Source of the DNA: Tamarix chinensis
Lineage: Eukaryota > Streptophyta > Magnoliopsida > Caryophyllales > Tamaricaceae
Direction: 5' to 3'
NCBI GenBank assembly: GCA_030549775.1
Contig: CM060171.1
Location: 2,286,001-2,350,000 of the forward strand
Length of the DNA stretch: 64,000 nucleotides
Made by a program: the position numbers and the translations under genes. The first letter of the stretch is position 1. Each line of letters opens with the position of its first letter. This document shows positions 37,185-48,244 of this stretch, in pieces. The notes under the pieces are model-generated. The model saw only the letters and a program-made list of their open reading frames with translations, was not told where the DNA came from and searched no databases.

Positions 37185-37455
37185 GACTGGACAAATTCTA
37201 TTTAGGTACTTTCATATTTAACCTAATATTTTTTAGGTATCTCGTGTTTCAATACTTCCATTTAAATACTTTTACATTTTAATTTAGTTCCACTTCAGGT
37301 CCTAAATAAACCTAAAAATGTGGTTTATTTTCATCATTTAGATACCTAAGTGAAACTAAATTAAAATACAAAGGGACTTAAGTAAAATTATTTAAACCAC
37401 AAGGTATCCGAAAAATATTAACTTGTACCTAAATGGAAATTATTCATTTTGATTT
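37185..37455. mobile_element. Foldback MITE
   Basis: The left arm (from about 37190, CTATTTAGGTAC onward to TTTTAATTTAGTTCCA) is nearly the reverse complement of the right arm (AACTAAATTAAAATACAAA to GTACCTAAATGGAAATT). The whole forms a hairpin of about 270 bp with a short loop near 37310-37325. Fragments with TTTAGGTATCATG-type words occur elsewhere in the window (near 8660, 24080, 26840 and 57430). No coding capacity. Confidence 0.65.
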
Positions 37456-37914
37456 TAGGTTAGCTGATAACTTATATTGTTGAACTTCTCCTTAGGTGAT
37501 TATTTTCTCAAATCCTTCTTGAAATGTAACATAACATTTCGTTTTTAAAATTCATAACATATTTTATTCTTCTTTATAATCTATAATTAGTAATTTTTTT
37601 TTAATTTATCAAATTAAAATATGCAATATGACTTGGTGGGCTTTTCATATGGGATAATAGAGGTGAAAAAAGACATTATTATATATTACTGATTTACATA
37701 TTTTATAAAGAGTATAGAATGACAAATAAAATAAAATTAATGATATATCCATTTTATTCCGATCAAAGATTTAAAATGAGTTTCTTTTTATTTAGCTCCA
37801 ACAAAAAAATCGTAACTACATACTCTTGTCATGGGAACAATCAGAGCTCCATCATGGTTCAACAGATAGTCATTCATTCACAATGGGCATATTCTTGAAG
37901 ACCTATATCTGCAG

Positions 37915-38290
37915 GCTAATTATATGAAGATTAACACGGGTGTTGCAGTTCCAGCTTATGGCGGCATCTCTACAGTCTTGAGAGACAACAATGGACAAGC
38001 CCTCAACTGCTCCCTGGACCGCAGGTTTACCATTAAAGACTCATTCACTACGTTAGCTGTGGAGCTATCAGCATGCATGCATGCATTTTGGCCTTGGAGA
38101 TTGCAGCTGACAAGAAAAATGCTCAATTGATAGTTAAAAGCGACCGTTTGATTATGCCGTGGCATCCCGATACCAATTTTAAGAAGTGCCGGCTCCTATT
38201 GGACCGTAACCCGGAGTTTCATATCTTTAATGTCACAAGATAGCTAATCTCGTTGCTGACTACTTACTAGGCCAAAATTTGCAGTCAACA
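37915..38290 (+). pseudogene. RNase H-like (RVT_3) remnant of a LINE-type element
   Basis: In one frame 37924-38098 reads KINTGVAVPAYGGISTVLRD, then DNNGQAL and AVELSACMHA. A frameshift leads to LALEIAADKKNAQLIVKSD and, after another, ANLVADYLLGQN. This is the usual layout of the plant LINE C-terminal RNase H domain (NTDGA.., GGI..VLRD, AE..A, SD, N.VAD.L). The first catalytic Asp, expected after the NT, is missing. Frameshifts make it dead. No other LINE domain is next to it. Confidence 0.75.
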
Positions 38291-40454
38291 ATTGTTGTAT
38301 CTCCAATCGTCGTATCCAGCTAATGATATATTTTACACTTACTAAGCCTGATAATGACATATTATTTTGCATTCAAGGAAATAAAAATCCAAAAAACCGT
38401 AACAAAGAGAACACTTTTCCCACCCTGTCAGACGTCATCCTATGCCAAACACAAAAGAGTGAGTGCGTGATCAATGAACGCATGCCATCCATACGAGTAC
38501 CAATTTTTGACGTCATGGATTGGTCTATGCATGCATTCATAAATACCGAACTGATAGTACCAATTAGCTTTTTGTCCTCCGGTTCTTTCTGTCCATCATT
38601 ATCTCTCTTTGCTTGGCGCAAAATTGATTTTTGTAACAAGCATGTACTATTTCATTTCTTGTTTGATTTATTTCTCATTTTTGTTCCATTTACACCTCCA
38701 GCGTTTAGCGTTTATGTATTCTTATACGGAATCGCATGATCTGTTGTTCTCTCTCTTTGTCGTTTAGATATTGTTAGGTTCTTTGTGGTATTTAGGCACT
38801 CAATTTATAACTAAAGTAGAAATAAGAATAAGAATAAGAATTTTGTGGAGGAAATAAATTTTATAAAAGTATTTTACAGCAAAAAAATTACAATAACTAT
38901 CCTCTAATCTAAGGAGAGTACAATGAATAATATCCTGTCTCTTATAATAGGGATAACAAACTCATAGAAAGATAAAGTATTGGGAGAAATTTAATATTTT
39001 CTCTCTAATCTCTACAACTCTCTCTCTTGGTTTTTTTCTCTCTCTCTTTCTATCTCCAAGGATGGATAATCAAATGATTAGCACCCCTCCATATTTATAG
39101 AGAATATTGAAGAGGTTAATAGCCACCGAGTTTGACTATTCAAAGACTTAATTATGAAGTAATTTTAGATAATATTGATAACTAATCTTCCATAATCTTT
39201 CACAATAATCTTGCATGAGTTGTCATCTTATCTATTAGTACCTTCTTCATCCTTCTATCTTTAATTATCATTATCCAATTAGTCACCATTTTTGACTTCA
39301 AAACATTAGCCATTAAAGGATAATGACAATAAACTTTAAAGTAGCAAAATTGAATTTTACTACTATAAATATCTCTCTTCACCGAAATCTGAATTAATAT
39401 TAGTAGATTTCTCATATATAGTTATTACTGCACATGGAGTTCCCTAGTTTCCATTGGTACTGAATTCAAGCTGTTACTATGTTACATACATCAAGATCAT
39501 CATGTAGGTTTAAATCGACCACCTTTCCCCAATTAATGCCTTATTATGAACTTAAAGGGATGACTACCATCCTTAATACAGAAATTCATGTCTATGTTCC
39601 ATGATTTTAGACCATGACAAACAATTGATCTTTCCTTCTAGTACTAGCTTTTTGTTTTCTTATCAAAACACAGGAATCTTTCCTTCTAGTAGTAGTGTTA
39701 CATGATGAAGTCAAACAATTTAGACCAGCGGCATGTAGGCCTATCTATCGGTGCCTGTTATTATTAGGAAGTTACTCTGTAACTAGCCAAGAAAGCTTTG
39801 AAGTTGTGATAGTGATTTGCAGGTTGACCTTGAATATGATTATAATTAGACAATAGTACATGTAGTTGTAATTGAATAGCCCCTTGTTGTTTGTTTATCC
39901 CATAAAACAGTGAAGACAAAGTCGTAATTAACTAGGTCTGAATATTGCATACTAGTGGCCATTAAGCTACAAATAAATATGCTGACGAGAAAAAATAATA
40001 TAAGCATTAATTGTTCAGTATCAGCGATTTAGCATGAATAAAAGTTTGATCATAATTCATGACATTTTTTATTTATTTATTTATTTATATAGGGTTTATA
40101 GAGGCGAATACAAATCAATATATACGTGGTGGCACTATAAGTAATAGGTTTGGATGTAAACATTTGGCTAGTATTAGCATGAATCCAAATGGTATTTGAT
40201 TCCGAGAATATCCAGCGTTCCTTCTGATAAAGATCAAATACAAAAATATACGGAGGATAATATAATAAGAAATTAGAAATAATAAATATGCCAGTGAGAA
40301 CAAATAATATGCACATGAACCGCTTTGTACGAACAATTTCAGCTTGAATAAGAAATCAATTGGAATTATGTTTTCCCCCCACTTTTTGATTCATAAGTGA
40401 CATACCAATACAATTACAAAATACCATATGCTATGATTAGTCCTAAGATATCAA
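38291..40454. other. Spacer with LTR-like and degenerate R sequences
   Basis: No gene is recognisable. At 38772-39430 there is an LTR-like block: a TGTTAGG start, a CTCTCTCT-rich region and, on the minus strand, CTATAAATATGGAGGGGTG, which looks like a TATA box. I found no matching second LTR or target duplication. Stretches near 39980-40065 and 40270-40370 are degenerate matches to repeat R (AATAATATGCACATGAACCG and similar). Confidence 0.35.
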
Positions 40455-40535
40455 ATTAGCTCAACCCGGTGGTCCAGCGGTCGTGGGCAGTCGACCTACT
40501 CACAGGGGTTTGGTCGGTCCACCGCTGGGCAAAAT
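40455..40535. repeat. GC-rich palindromic island, possible SINE fragment
   Basis: A short GC-rich patch in AT-rich DNA contains GGTGGTCCAGCGGT and, about 50 bp later, GGTCCACCGCTGGGC, which form an inverted repeat. GGTGGTCCAGCGG and GGTTTGGTCGG vaguely resemble polymerase III A and B boxes, so a SINE head is possible but unproven. Confidence 0.3.
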
Positions 40536-41029
40536 TTTATTTTCTAACCATTTTTAATTTAACTAATATATTATTTTATTCCCTAATATTATCATACATG
40601 ATGATGATGATATTGCATAATTAATTATAATATAACCATTTTTAATTTAGTTAATATTTTTGAAAATTTCGGCGTTCATCCTTCTAATACTACTGCATGA
40701 TTAAGATAAAAGTATGATCAACGACTACGTGGAGGTCTATTGCTTTTGGTGCATGCTTGCAACTCAAGCTTGTTGCAGAAGCTAGCCAATAAAAGAAGAA
40801 CTAAGATGTGACGATGAGCTGCACCTCTATAAGCTGACCATGGATATATTATTATGATTCAGTAATAGTATATATGTAGCTGTAATTGAGAGAACTCTTA
40901 AACAGGTGGTGATGGTGATCCGCATGTCTGTACATAAGTCGACCTTGGCCGCGGTCATGTTTTAATGATGTGTACGTAGTTGCAATTGAATAGTACGACA
41001 ATTGACTGGTGTATTTTCCTTGCCAATTG

Positions 41030-41123
41030 TTCGTGATCAGCGCCATTGTAGGGAGTGGGGTGGGACTACTAATTAACTACTACGAACTTACTATAAAATG
41101 ATCGACAAGGGAGGTGGTGAATG
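41030..41123 (+). repeat. NLR-upstream segment copy L4, left part
   Basis: GATCAGCGCCATTGTAGGGAG here matches AATCAGCGCAATCGTAGGGAG in L2 (26246 onward). The segment is interrupted at 41124 by the copia element and resumes after its second target-site copy at 46166. Confidence 0.5.
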
Positions 41124-41555
41124 TGTTGGCTTAATTGACTAATGATACCAATTGCTCTGCTGAGAAGACTCAGATGAATGACTAAGATGATAGTATACGA
41201 AAAATAGAAACAGATAGAATTTTGGGAAGGATTTTTACGAGGAGTATAATAATGCAACTTACTTATGCATTCATAAAACATTATGAAACAGTACAAAACT
41301 ACATCTTAAATACTCTACAACTCCACCTCTTCACTTATTCAACCTGATAGTGGATTTAGTTAATTTCAGCAATAAATAAAACTCCTAAGAATGTGCATTA
41401 TGGACCATTTTAGGCCATAACCACACGTACTCCATGCATTAATACAAACCACTAACATCCTCCTAATAACATGTAACTGACAGTAAATGCTCCTAAAACA
41501 ATGCAATTAAACAGAAACTGAAATGTGATTAAGGCAAACAAGTTTAACGTACATA
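41124..41555 (-). mobile_element. 3' LTR of Ty1/copia element
   Basis: About 432 bp, direct repeat of 45731-46165. The element lies on the minus strand, so this is its 3' LTR. It is preceded by GAATG (41119-41123), the left copy of the target duplication. By eye the two LTRs differ at about 15 positions plus one 3 bp indel, roughly 96-97% identity, which implies a fairly recent insertion. Confidence 0.92.
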
Positions 41556-41570
41556 TTCACCCCCTTAAAC
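41556..41570 (-). other. Polypurine tract of the copia element
   Basis: On the minus strand TTTAAGGGGGTGAA directly precedes the 3' LTR. The gag-pol stop codon TAA (41567-41565) overlaps it. Confidence 0.8.
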
Positions 41571-44500
41571 TTGTTTATCCTTGATGATCTTCACACCCAT
41601 CTTGTCTCTGAGCTCATTAAACTTCTGTCTTCCTAGTGGCTTGGTTAGGATGTCAGCTAACTGATTTTCTGTCTTAGTATACTCTAGTTTAACATCACCA
41701 TTCTCTACACATTCACGAATGAAATGGAACCTGGTGTCAATGTGTTTGCTTTTCTCATGATGAACTGGATTCTTAGCTAGAGTAATTGCAGACTTGTTGT
41801 CATTCTTCAATGTTGGCTTCACTTGATCATCACCTCTTAGACTTTCCATCAGTCTTGTGAGCCAAATCCCTTGACATGCTCCTCCTGTAGCTGCAATATA
41901 CTCAGCTTCACATGATGAAAATGCTACTATCCTTTGCTTCTGTGACACCCAAGTGATAGGGCTATCTCCAAGAAAGAAAATAATTCCATTCGTGCTTCTC
42001 CTGTCATCAGTATCTCCAGCAAGATCCCTGTCACTATACCCTACCAATTCCTCACTTGCTTGATTTCTTTTGTACACACATCCCATGTCAAGCGTTCCTT
42101 TCATATATCTCAGGATCTGCTTGACAACACTCATGTGTGCAATAGTTGGAGCCTCCATGTATCTACTAACTACATCAACTCAATAAGAAAGATTAGGATG
42201 AGTGTTTACCAAGTACCTTAGGCTTCCAATGATGCTCCTATACATAGTTGCATTCACTGGTGGCTCTCCATCATGCTTACTCAGTCTGCATCTTGGCTCC
42301 ATTGGTAGATGACACTGATTGCAGTCTGTCATCCCTGCCTTCTCAAGGATTTTCTTTGCATAGTTGGATTGGCACAGAGTTATAGCTTCCTCATCTTGCT
42401 TCACTTCTATCTCCAAGTAGTAGCTAAGGACCCCCAAGTCACTCATCTCGAATTTCTGCATCATCTCCAGCTTGAATTTCTGGATGAGTTCAGTCCTTGA
42501 GCCTGTGAGGATGAGATCATCTACATACACCCCCACAACTGTGACATCTTTTCCTGACTTCTTCATGTACATAGCATACTCAAAAGGGCATCTCTTGAAC
42601 CAGAGGGATTTTAAGCACCTGTCTAGCTTCTCATTCCAGGCTCTTGGTGCTTGTTTTAAGCCATATAAAGCTTTATGAAGCTTTAACACCTTGTTTGGAT
42701 TGTTCTTATCAACAAAAACTTCAGGCTACATAACATACACCTCTTCGGTAAGCTCCCCATTAAGAAAAGCTGTTTTGATATCCATGTGATGGACATTCCA
42801 CTTCCTCTGTGCCGAGTATGCTAACAAAGTTCTCACAGTCTCCATCCTTGCTACAGGAGCAAACACCTCTTTGTAGTTAACTCCATACTGTTGCACATAC
42901 CCCTTTACAACTAATATGGCCTTGTGCTTGATTATCTTCCCTTCTGGATCCTTTTTCAGCTTGAAGATCCATTTCAAACCAATGACCTTTTGATCCTTAG
43001 GCAGGTCTGACAGTTCCCAGGTCCCATTTTTCTGTATGGAACTTATCTCTAGTGCCATTTCTTGCCTCCAATTTTCATTCCTTGCTGCTTCCACATAACT
43101 CGATGGCTCTTCAATGGACAGGAAACACAGACTTGCCTCCTCATCTACTTCTCTGGTTGCATCATATACTTCTTGCAAGGATCTGAACCTGTGAGGTCCT
43201 CCACTCGAGCTTGAGCTGGTGCTTAATCTTAGTGTGCTCAGTTGAGAGTTTTGAGGAGTTTTCAGGGGTGATGCACTTTCACCTCCCTCATTAGAGCTAG
43301 GTGTTGATGGTGCACCACCTTCTCCAGTTTCCTATTTACTTATACTGACTGTGAATGTCCCTCCACAGTTTGTCTCCTTTTTGTCCTCACCTTCTTGCCA
43401 CAACCACTCCTTATTTTCTTCAAACACCACATCGCTGCTCACCACAACTCTTTCTCTGTTTGGATCCAAGAGCCTATAAGCCTTGGAACCTTCCTCATAT
43501 CCAAGCAAAATAGTCTTGATGCTTCTGTCAGCCAGCTTGGTGAGGTGAGGTGACACCACTTTGGCATGAGCAAGGCACCCAAACACACGTAGGTGTTGCA
43601 CATTTGGAGCCTTCCTATACCATGTTTGGTAAGGTGTCATCCCTTCCACACTCATTGTTAGAGCTCTATTTAGTATATATATTGAGGTTTTCATTACTTC
43701 TCCCAAAAACTTTGTTGGCACACTCTTGCTTTTCATCATAATTCTGGCCATCTCCATCACAGTTTGGTTTCTCCTCTCGACAACACCATTTTGTTGAGGG
43801 GAGTATGCTGCAGTAAGGTGTCTCTTTACCCCCTCATCATCACAAAGCTTCTTAAAATCAAAGGAAGTAAATTCACCTCCTCGATTTGTTCTGAAGCACT
43901 TTATCTTATCTGCAACCTCATTCTCAACTAGACTTTTGAATCTTTTAAATGCCTCAAAAGCTTCACTCTTACACTTCAACAGAAATATCCACATGAACTG
44001 TGAATAATCATCAACAAGAAGCATAAAATACTTGTTACCTCCTGGTGTAGATGGTGAGATAGGTCCACACAGATCTCCATGAACCAGTTCAAGCTTCCGT
44101 CTTGCTCTGAAAATTGCTTTATGAGGAAATGCAGTCCTGTGTTGCTTCCCCATCATACATCCATCACATACTTGATTTGTTTGAGAAATCTCTGGCATTC
44201 CTTCCACCATCTTCTGGCTTATTAACCTTCTCAGAGCTTGAAAGTTCAAATGTCCATACCTGGCATGCCATAACCAAGCATTGCCTGTCATACTTGCCAT
44301 TAGACAGACCTTTTGTGTAGTCTGCAGCTTGACAATGAAGAGTCTGTTTTGTTGCCTCTATACCTTGATTATGAGTCTATTTATGCTGTCATAGACCCTC
44401 AAGATTCCTTCTCCAATGACCACTCGACACCCACTATCATCAAACTGTCCAAGGCTAATGATATTACTTCTTAGTTTAGGTATATAATACACATTGGATA

Positions 44501-45692
44501 GAATCAAGTGCTCCCCGTCTTTGCATTGAAATAACACTGATCCTAACCCATGTATATTAATCACAGAGCCATCCCCAAACCTCACCTTGCCATTTATAGA
44601 ATGATTAATCTCAGTAAAGCAACTCTTGTCACCTGTCATGTGGTTGCTTGCACCAGTGTCCAGATACCAACCTTCCTCCTTAGTATTTCCACTTGCAGTT
44701 GACAGCTCTTCCTTGCTCTGTGAGACGTGTGATTTGGACAATTCACAAGTCTCAATCATCAGTAGTGCAGGCTGATCATACTCCTCCTTTTCTGTCAAGT
44801 TGGCTTGCTCTTCATTCTCCTTTGATGGACATTCAGAAGTAAAATGACCCATCTTCCCACAGCCATAGCACTTGATCTTTGTCTTGTCAAACTTCTTCTT
44901 CTGTTGTAGCTCCTATTCTTTCCTTTGAGAGCCACCATTTCCTCTTCCTCTTCCATGGCCTCTACCTCTTCCACCTCTATTGTTCCCTTGATCTCTGGAA
45001 TACTTCTTTTGATATTTGTTGTCTTCTCTTGCCTTCCACTCTGCTCGAGTGAGACGCACAGTTTCATCTCTCCTTTCTCCATGTCCTTGCATCCTCTCTT
45101 CGTGAGCTTTAAGTGATCCAATAACCTCATCTGTGGTCTTGGTTTTCATATCACAAAACTCCTCGATTGTGGATGCAATCTGCAAGAACTTTTGTGAAGT
45201 TGATCTCAGCAACTTCTTCACCACAAGCTCTTCTTCTACCTTGTTGCCTAGCCCTCTTAGCTTATTGACAACAATCTGGAGCTTTCCAGAAAACTCATCA
45301 ACGCTGTCACCATCATTCATCTTCATTGCTTCAAATTCTCTCTAAAGTGATTGAGTTCTGACCTCTTTCACCTTCTCAGCTCCGAGGTTCATGGTTTTGA
45401 GCATGTTCCATGCCTCCTTGGCTGTTTTATTTGCCCCTAATTGAAGCAAAGTGTCTTCACTTATACCTTGGTAAATGGATGCCAAGGCCATCTTGTCCTT
45501 GCGTGTCTCAACAGGCCCTTTAGATTCCACTACATCCCAGACTCCTTGTGCCATCATGAACACCTCCATCTTGATGGCTCAGGCTACATAATTACTTTAA
45601 GTCACCATCGGATACTTGAGAGTGACAGATCCATCTTTCTCTTGGATCTGTGTATCATCACTGCCTGTGACTGAACCCTCCCCATGAGACAT
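41565..45692 (-). pseudogene. Copia gag-pol polyprotein with eight in-frame stops
   Basis: One frame runs from ATG at 45692 to TAA at 41565 without a frameshift. Eight stop codons interrupt it, at about 45599 (TAA), 45581 (TGA), 45344, 44915, 44360, 43334 and 42728 (all TAG) and 42182 (TGA). Recognisable parts are Gag with AQGVWDVV, an Arg/Gly-rich stretch, the zinc knuckle CYGCGKMGHFTSEC, protease WYLDTGASNHMTG and the integrase HHCC region WHARYGHLNF. The integrase core follows with VDDYSQ, TNRGGEF and NGVVERRNQ, then reverse transcriptase with YVDDLILTG and RNase H with SCEAEYIAATG. The second integrase catalytic residue, normally Asp in TDRGGEF, is Asn here. It encodes no functional polyprotein. 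Confidence 0.93.
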
Positions 45693-45716
45693 GGTATAAT
45701 GAGTTTGATCTCCCAA

Positions 45717-45728
45717 GCTCTGATACCA
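45717..45728 (-). other. Copia primer binding site (tRNA-Met type)
   Basis: The minus strand reads TGGTATCAGAGC two bases inside the 5' LTR, the classic plant copia primer binding site complementary to initiator tRNA-Met. Confidence 0.93.
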
Positions 45729-45730
45729 GA

Positions 45731-46165
45731 TGTTGGCTTAATTGACTAATGATACCAAATGCTCTGCTGAGAAGACTCAGATGAATGACTAAGATGACAG
45801 TATATGAAAAATAGAAACAGATAGAATTTTGGGAAGGATTTTTAAGATGAGTATAATAATGCAACTTACTTCTGCATTCATAAAACATTATGAAACAGTA
45901 CAAAAATGCATCTTAAATACTCTACGACTCCACCTCTTCACTTATTCAACCTGATAGTGGATTTAGTTAATTTCAGCAATAAATAAAACCCCTAAGAATG
46001 TGCGTTATGGACCATTACTTTAGGCCATAACCACACGTACTCCATGCATTAATACAAACCACTAACATCCTCCTAATAACATGTAACTAACAGTAAATGC
46101 TCCTAAAACAATGCAATTAAATAGAAACTAAAATGTGATTAAGGCAAACAAGTTTAACGTCCATA
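45731..46165 (-). mobile_element. 5' LTR of Ty1/copia element
   Basis: About 435 bp, direct repeat of 41124-41555. It is followed by the right target-site copy GAATG (46166-46170). Small ORFs inside it are chance. Confidence 0.92.
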
Positions 46166-46450
46166 GAATGAAGAAAGGTGTGGATCAAAGGAGAGAAACA
46201 GACCGGTGATCATTGGATTCTCTTAGTGCGACCTGTTTTTCTCAAAGGTTAGATAGGCTCATATACATTTCACACGCTGTATATATATCCATAATAACCA
46301 TTTGATCGGTTTTCTCTCTTATTAATTATCTATTGTGCCTGTGATTATTGATTTAATTTCCCTGCATTTGTGCTAATAATTCTGGCATTCTTCAGTTACT
46401 TTTTGCCCATCCATCTTGCACTTCAGCTAGCAATCGAGGCTCTGAGATGT
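46166..46450 (+). repeat. NLR-upstream segment copy L4, right part
   Basis: It matches L3, L2 and L1 (GGATTCTCTTAGTGCGACC, CTCAAAGGTTAGATAGGCTC, TTCTGGCATTCTT, then ATCTTGCACTTCAGCTAG). It lies about 1.8 kb upstream of the truncated CNL, the same relative place as L3 before the intact CNL. Confidence 0.65.
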
Positions 46451-46569
46451 CAGCAGCTCTGACAATCGAAAACAAGTTCGGATACTGATATGTCTAGTGT
46501 CTATGTTTAAACACTACGAGAATCCTGATAAGTTCGGCTACATCAATAGTTGGCAGAAAAACCAAAAAG

Positions 46570-47650
46570 GAATTAACCCTAGAGATTTATTGATGCCTAA
46601 TGGAGGAATCAAAAAGGATATACGACGCAAGAGCCCTTTTTATAGAAGATAATTTTGATAGTAACCGAGCTCCTTTGGCTGAAGATAACATAGATTCGTC
46701 TATCTTGACTCCGGTTGTCTTGAGGTAAATTCTAGTAACTAGTTTCCAGGGATCCCGTGCAAACATACAGATCTTATCAAACCATGCGGAATAAAATTTC
46801 ATTTACTATGTGAATTGTTTGGTTTTCTATCCTGTGATTTCAATCTTTTGTTCCGTTCATTCCTCACTCCTTCCCCCTCCCCCACCCAATAATTACATAT
46901 ACAAATTTAGCATCTTTTTTAAAATGTGATATTTTTCTTGTCATTTATTTTCGGTAAAACTATGTTGATTGTGTTTTTCTGTACATATTTTTAGAATAAT
47001 AGTCATTCAAATATTTTGCAGATTATATAGCTTTATAGGATATACATCTCTTAGCATATAAAATAAATATACATACATATTTTATAGGATATAAATGCAT
47101 ATCTTTTCGGACAAAAATACACATTCGTTATTTATACACGTGTAAGAACAAATACGCATGTCTCAAAAGAAATATACATCTTCCACAATAATAATGTACA
47201 TCTTTCAGAATATTGAGTACACGTTTTCTTAAAAATACACATCTTTAATTGAGGACATGTATTCATATTCTTTTTAAAAACACACACACATATGTAAGTG
47301 AAGGCATATACATATTATAAGAATACACATATTCCCTGATTAAATACATATCTTTCAATATTTAAATACATATCTTACATGACATAGATACACATCCATT
47401 TTAATACAAGTCTAAAAACAAATGCACATCTTCCGATACTAAATATAAATCATGACAAAAATACACATTCTAAAATAAAAATAGCAATGTCCTCTATTTT
47501 CAGTATTAAGAAAATTCATCTAAACTTTTTTTAATTATGGAAGCCAAATCAAAATAATAGATGATTGTTTTTAGTGCACAATTGCCACCTAATTCTTCCC
47601 GCACTTTTATTTAAGAGCCTTTTTCATTTCCTATTTAGTTATAGATGGAT
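46570..47650 (+). repeat. Repeat block B, copy 1 (LTR-like part plus ACACATCTTT repeats)
   Basis: It begins with about 210 bp shared with 51575-51785 (ACCGAGCTCCTTTGGCTGAA, CTATCTTGACT, AACTAGTTTCYAG). It then holds some 500 bp of degenerate repeats built on AATACACATCTTTCAA, spaced roughly 20-40 bp (about 46950-47480). It ends with TTTTTAGTGCACAATTGCC and GATGGATGTGTTTTGAA, matching the right end of copy 2. It sits between leader L4 and the truncated CNL. Confidence 0.65.
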
Positions 47651-47674
47651 GTGTTTTGAACTGGAGTATATTGT

Positions 47675-48244
47675 ATAGGATATTATGACACTGTGTTTGA
47701 TTCAAAGTTAAAGTAAAAATTAAGAGAAACATGTGCTATAAAATATAGTATTTTTTCCCTAATATATAAATATATAAACTATAATTTAGTAAGTTGAAAA
47801 CTTATCAAAAGTTAAAAGATTAATTGAAAGGATCATAGACAATATTTCTATTATTTGAGTTTACAATGCTTCTTTAATTTGAGTTTCACTAGGAATGTGT
47901 GTTTTTGAGATAATAGCAACTTATATATAAGCTTCTTCTAATGAAGGAAGCGTCTGATAAATTAACATCCGAATCGAATCTGTTTAGAATAATCTATATT
48001 AATATTGTTGGATATGTATTTTAATATTAATTTATTTGTTTGAAGTTATTTTATAGTAATTTGTAATAAAAATAGATATATTTTTAAAGTTTTATAATAA
48101 ATAATTTATCTCTTAGTGAATAATCCGCCAAAAACACGCCTTAGGACATAATGGTTGAGATTCCTTTAAACAAAAGCTATTTGAAGTTAGATAAATATAA
48201 ACTTTACTAACTTTTAGTTTTCCGTGTCTTTTAACAGTCAAGTC
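47675..48244 (+). repeat. Duplicated CNL 5' flank
   Basis: 47858-48244 is almost identical to 29231-29612. About seven differences lie in its first 110 bp, none in the next 270 bp, and there is an extra 5 bp AGTCA just before the ATG. 47680-47857 matches 28296-28490 more loosely. The intervening 740 bp of the intact locus are missing. Confidence 0.9.

Larger units (their letters stand above)
41119..46170 (-). mobile_element. Complete but inactive Ty1/copia retrotransposon
   Basis: Full-length element of about 5.04 kb (41124-46165) bounded by perfect 5 bp target duplications GAATG (41119-41123 and 46166-46170). In its own direction it has a 5' LTR, a primer binding site matching initiator tRNA-Met, one gag-pol frame, a polypurine tract and a 3' LTR. 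Domain order is Gag, protease, integrase, reverse transcriptase, RNase H, which defines Ty1/copia. It has inserted into the receptor-leader segment L4. Confidence 0.95.

Noticed and set aside
41124..41553. Canonical TG...CA borders for the copia LTRs
   Set aside because: With these borders the flanks do not match. Extending the LTRs by two bases to 41555 and 46165 gives a perfect GAATG duplication.
45717..45728. tRNA-Met gene fragment
   Set aside because: Only the 12-base primer binding site is present. No cloverleaf surrounds it.
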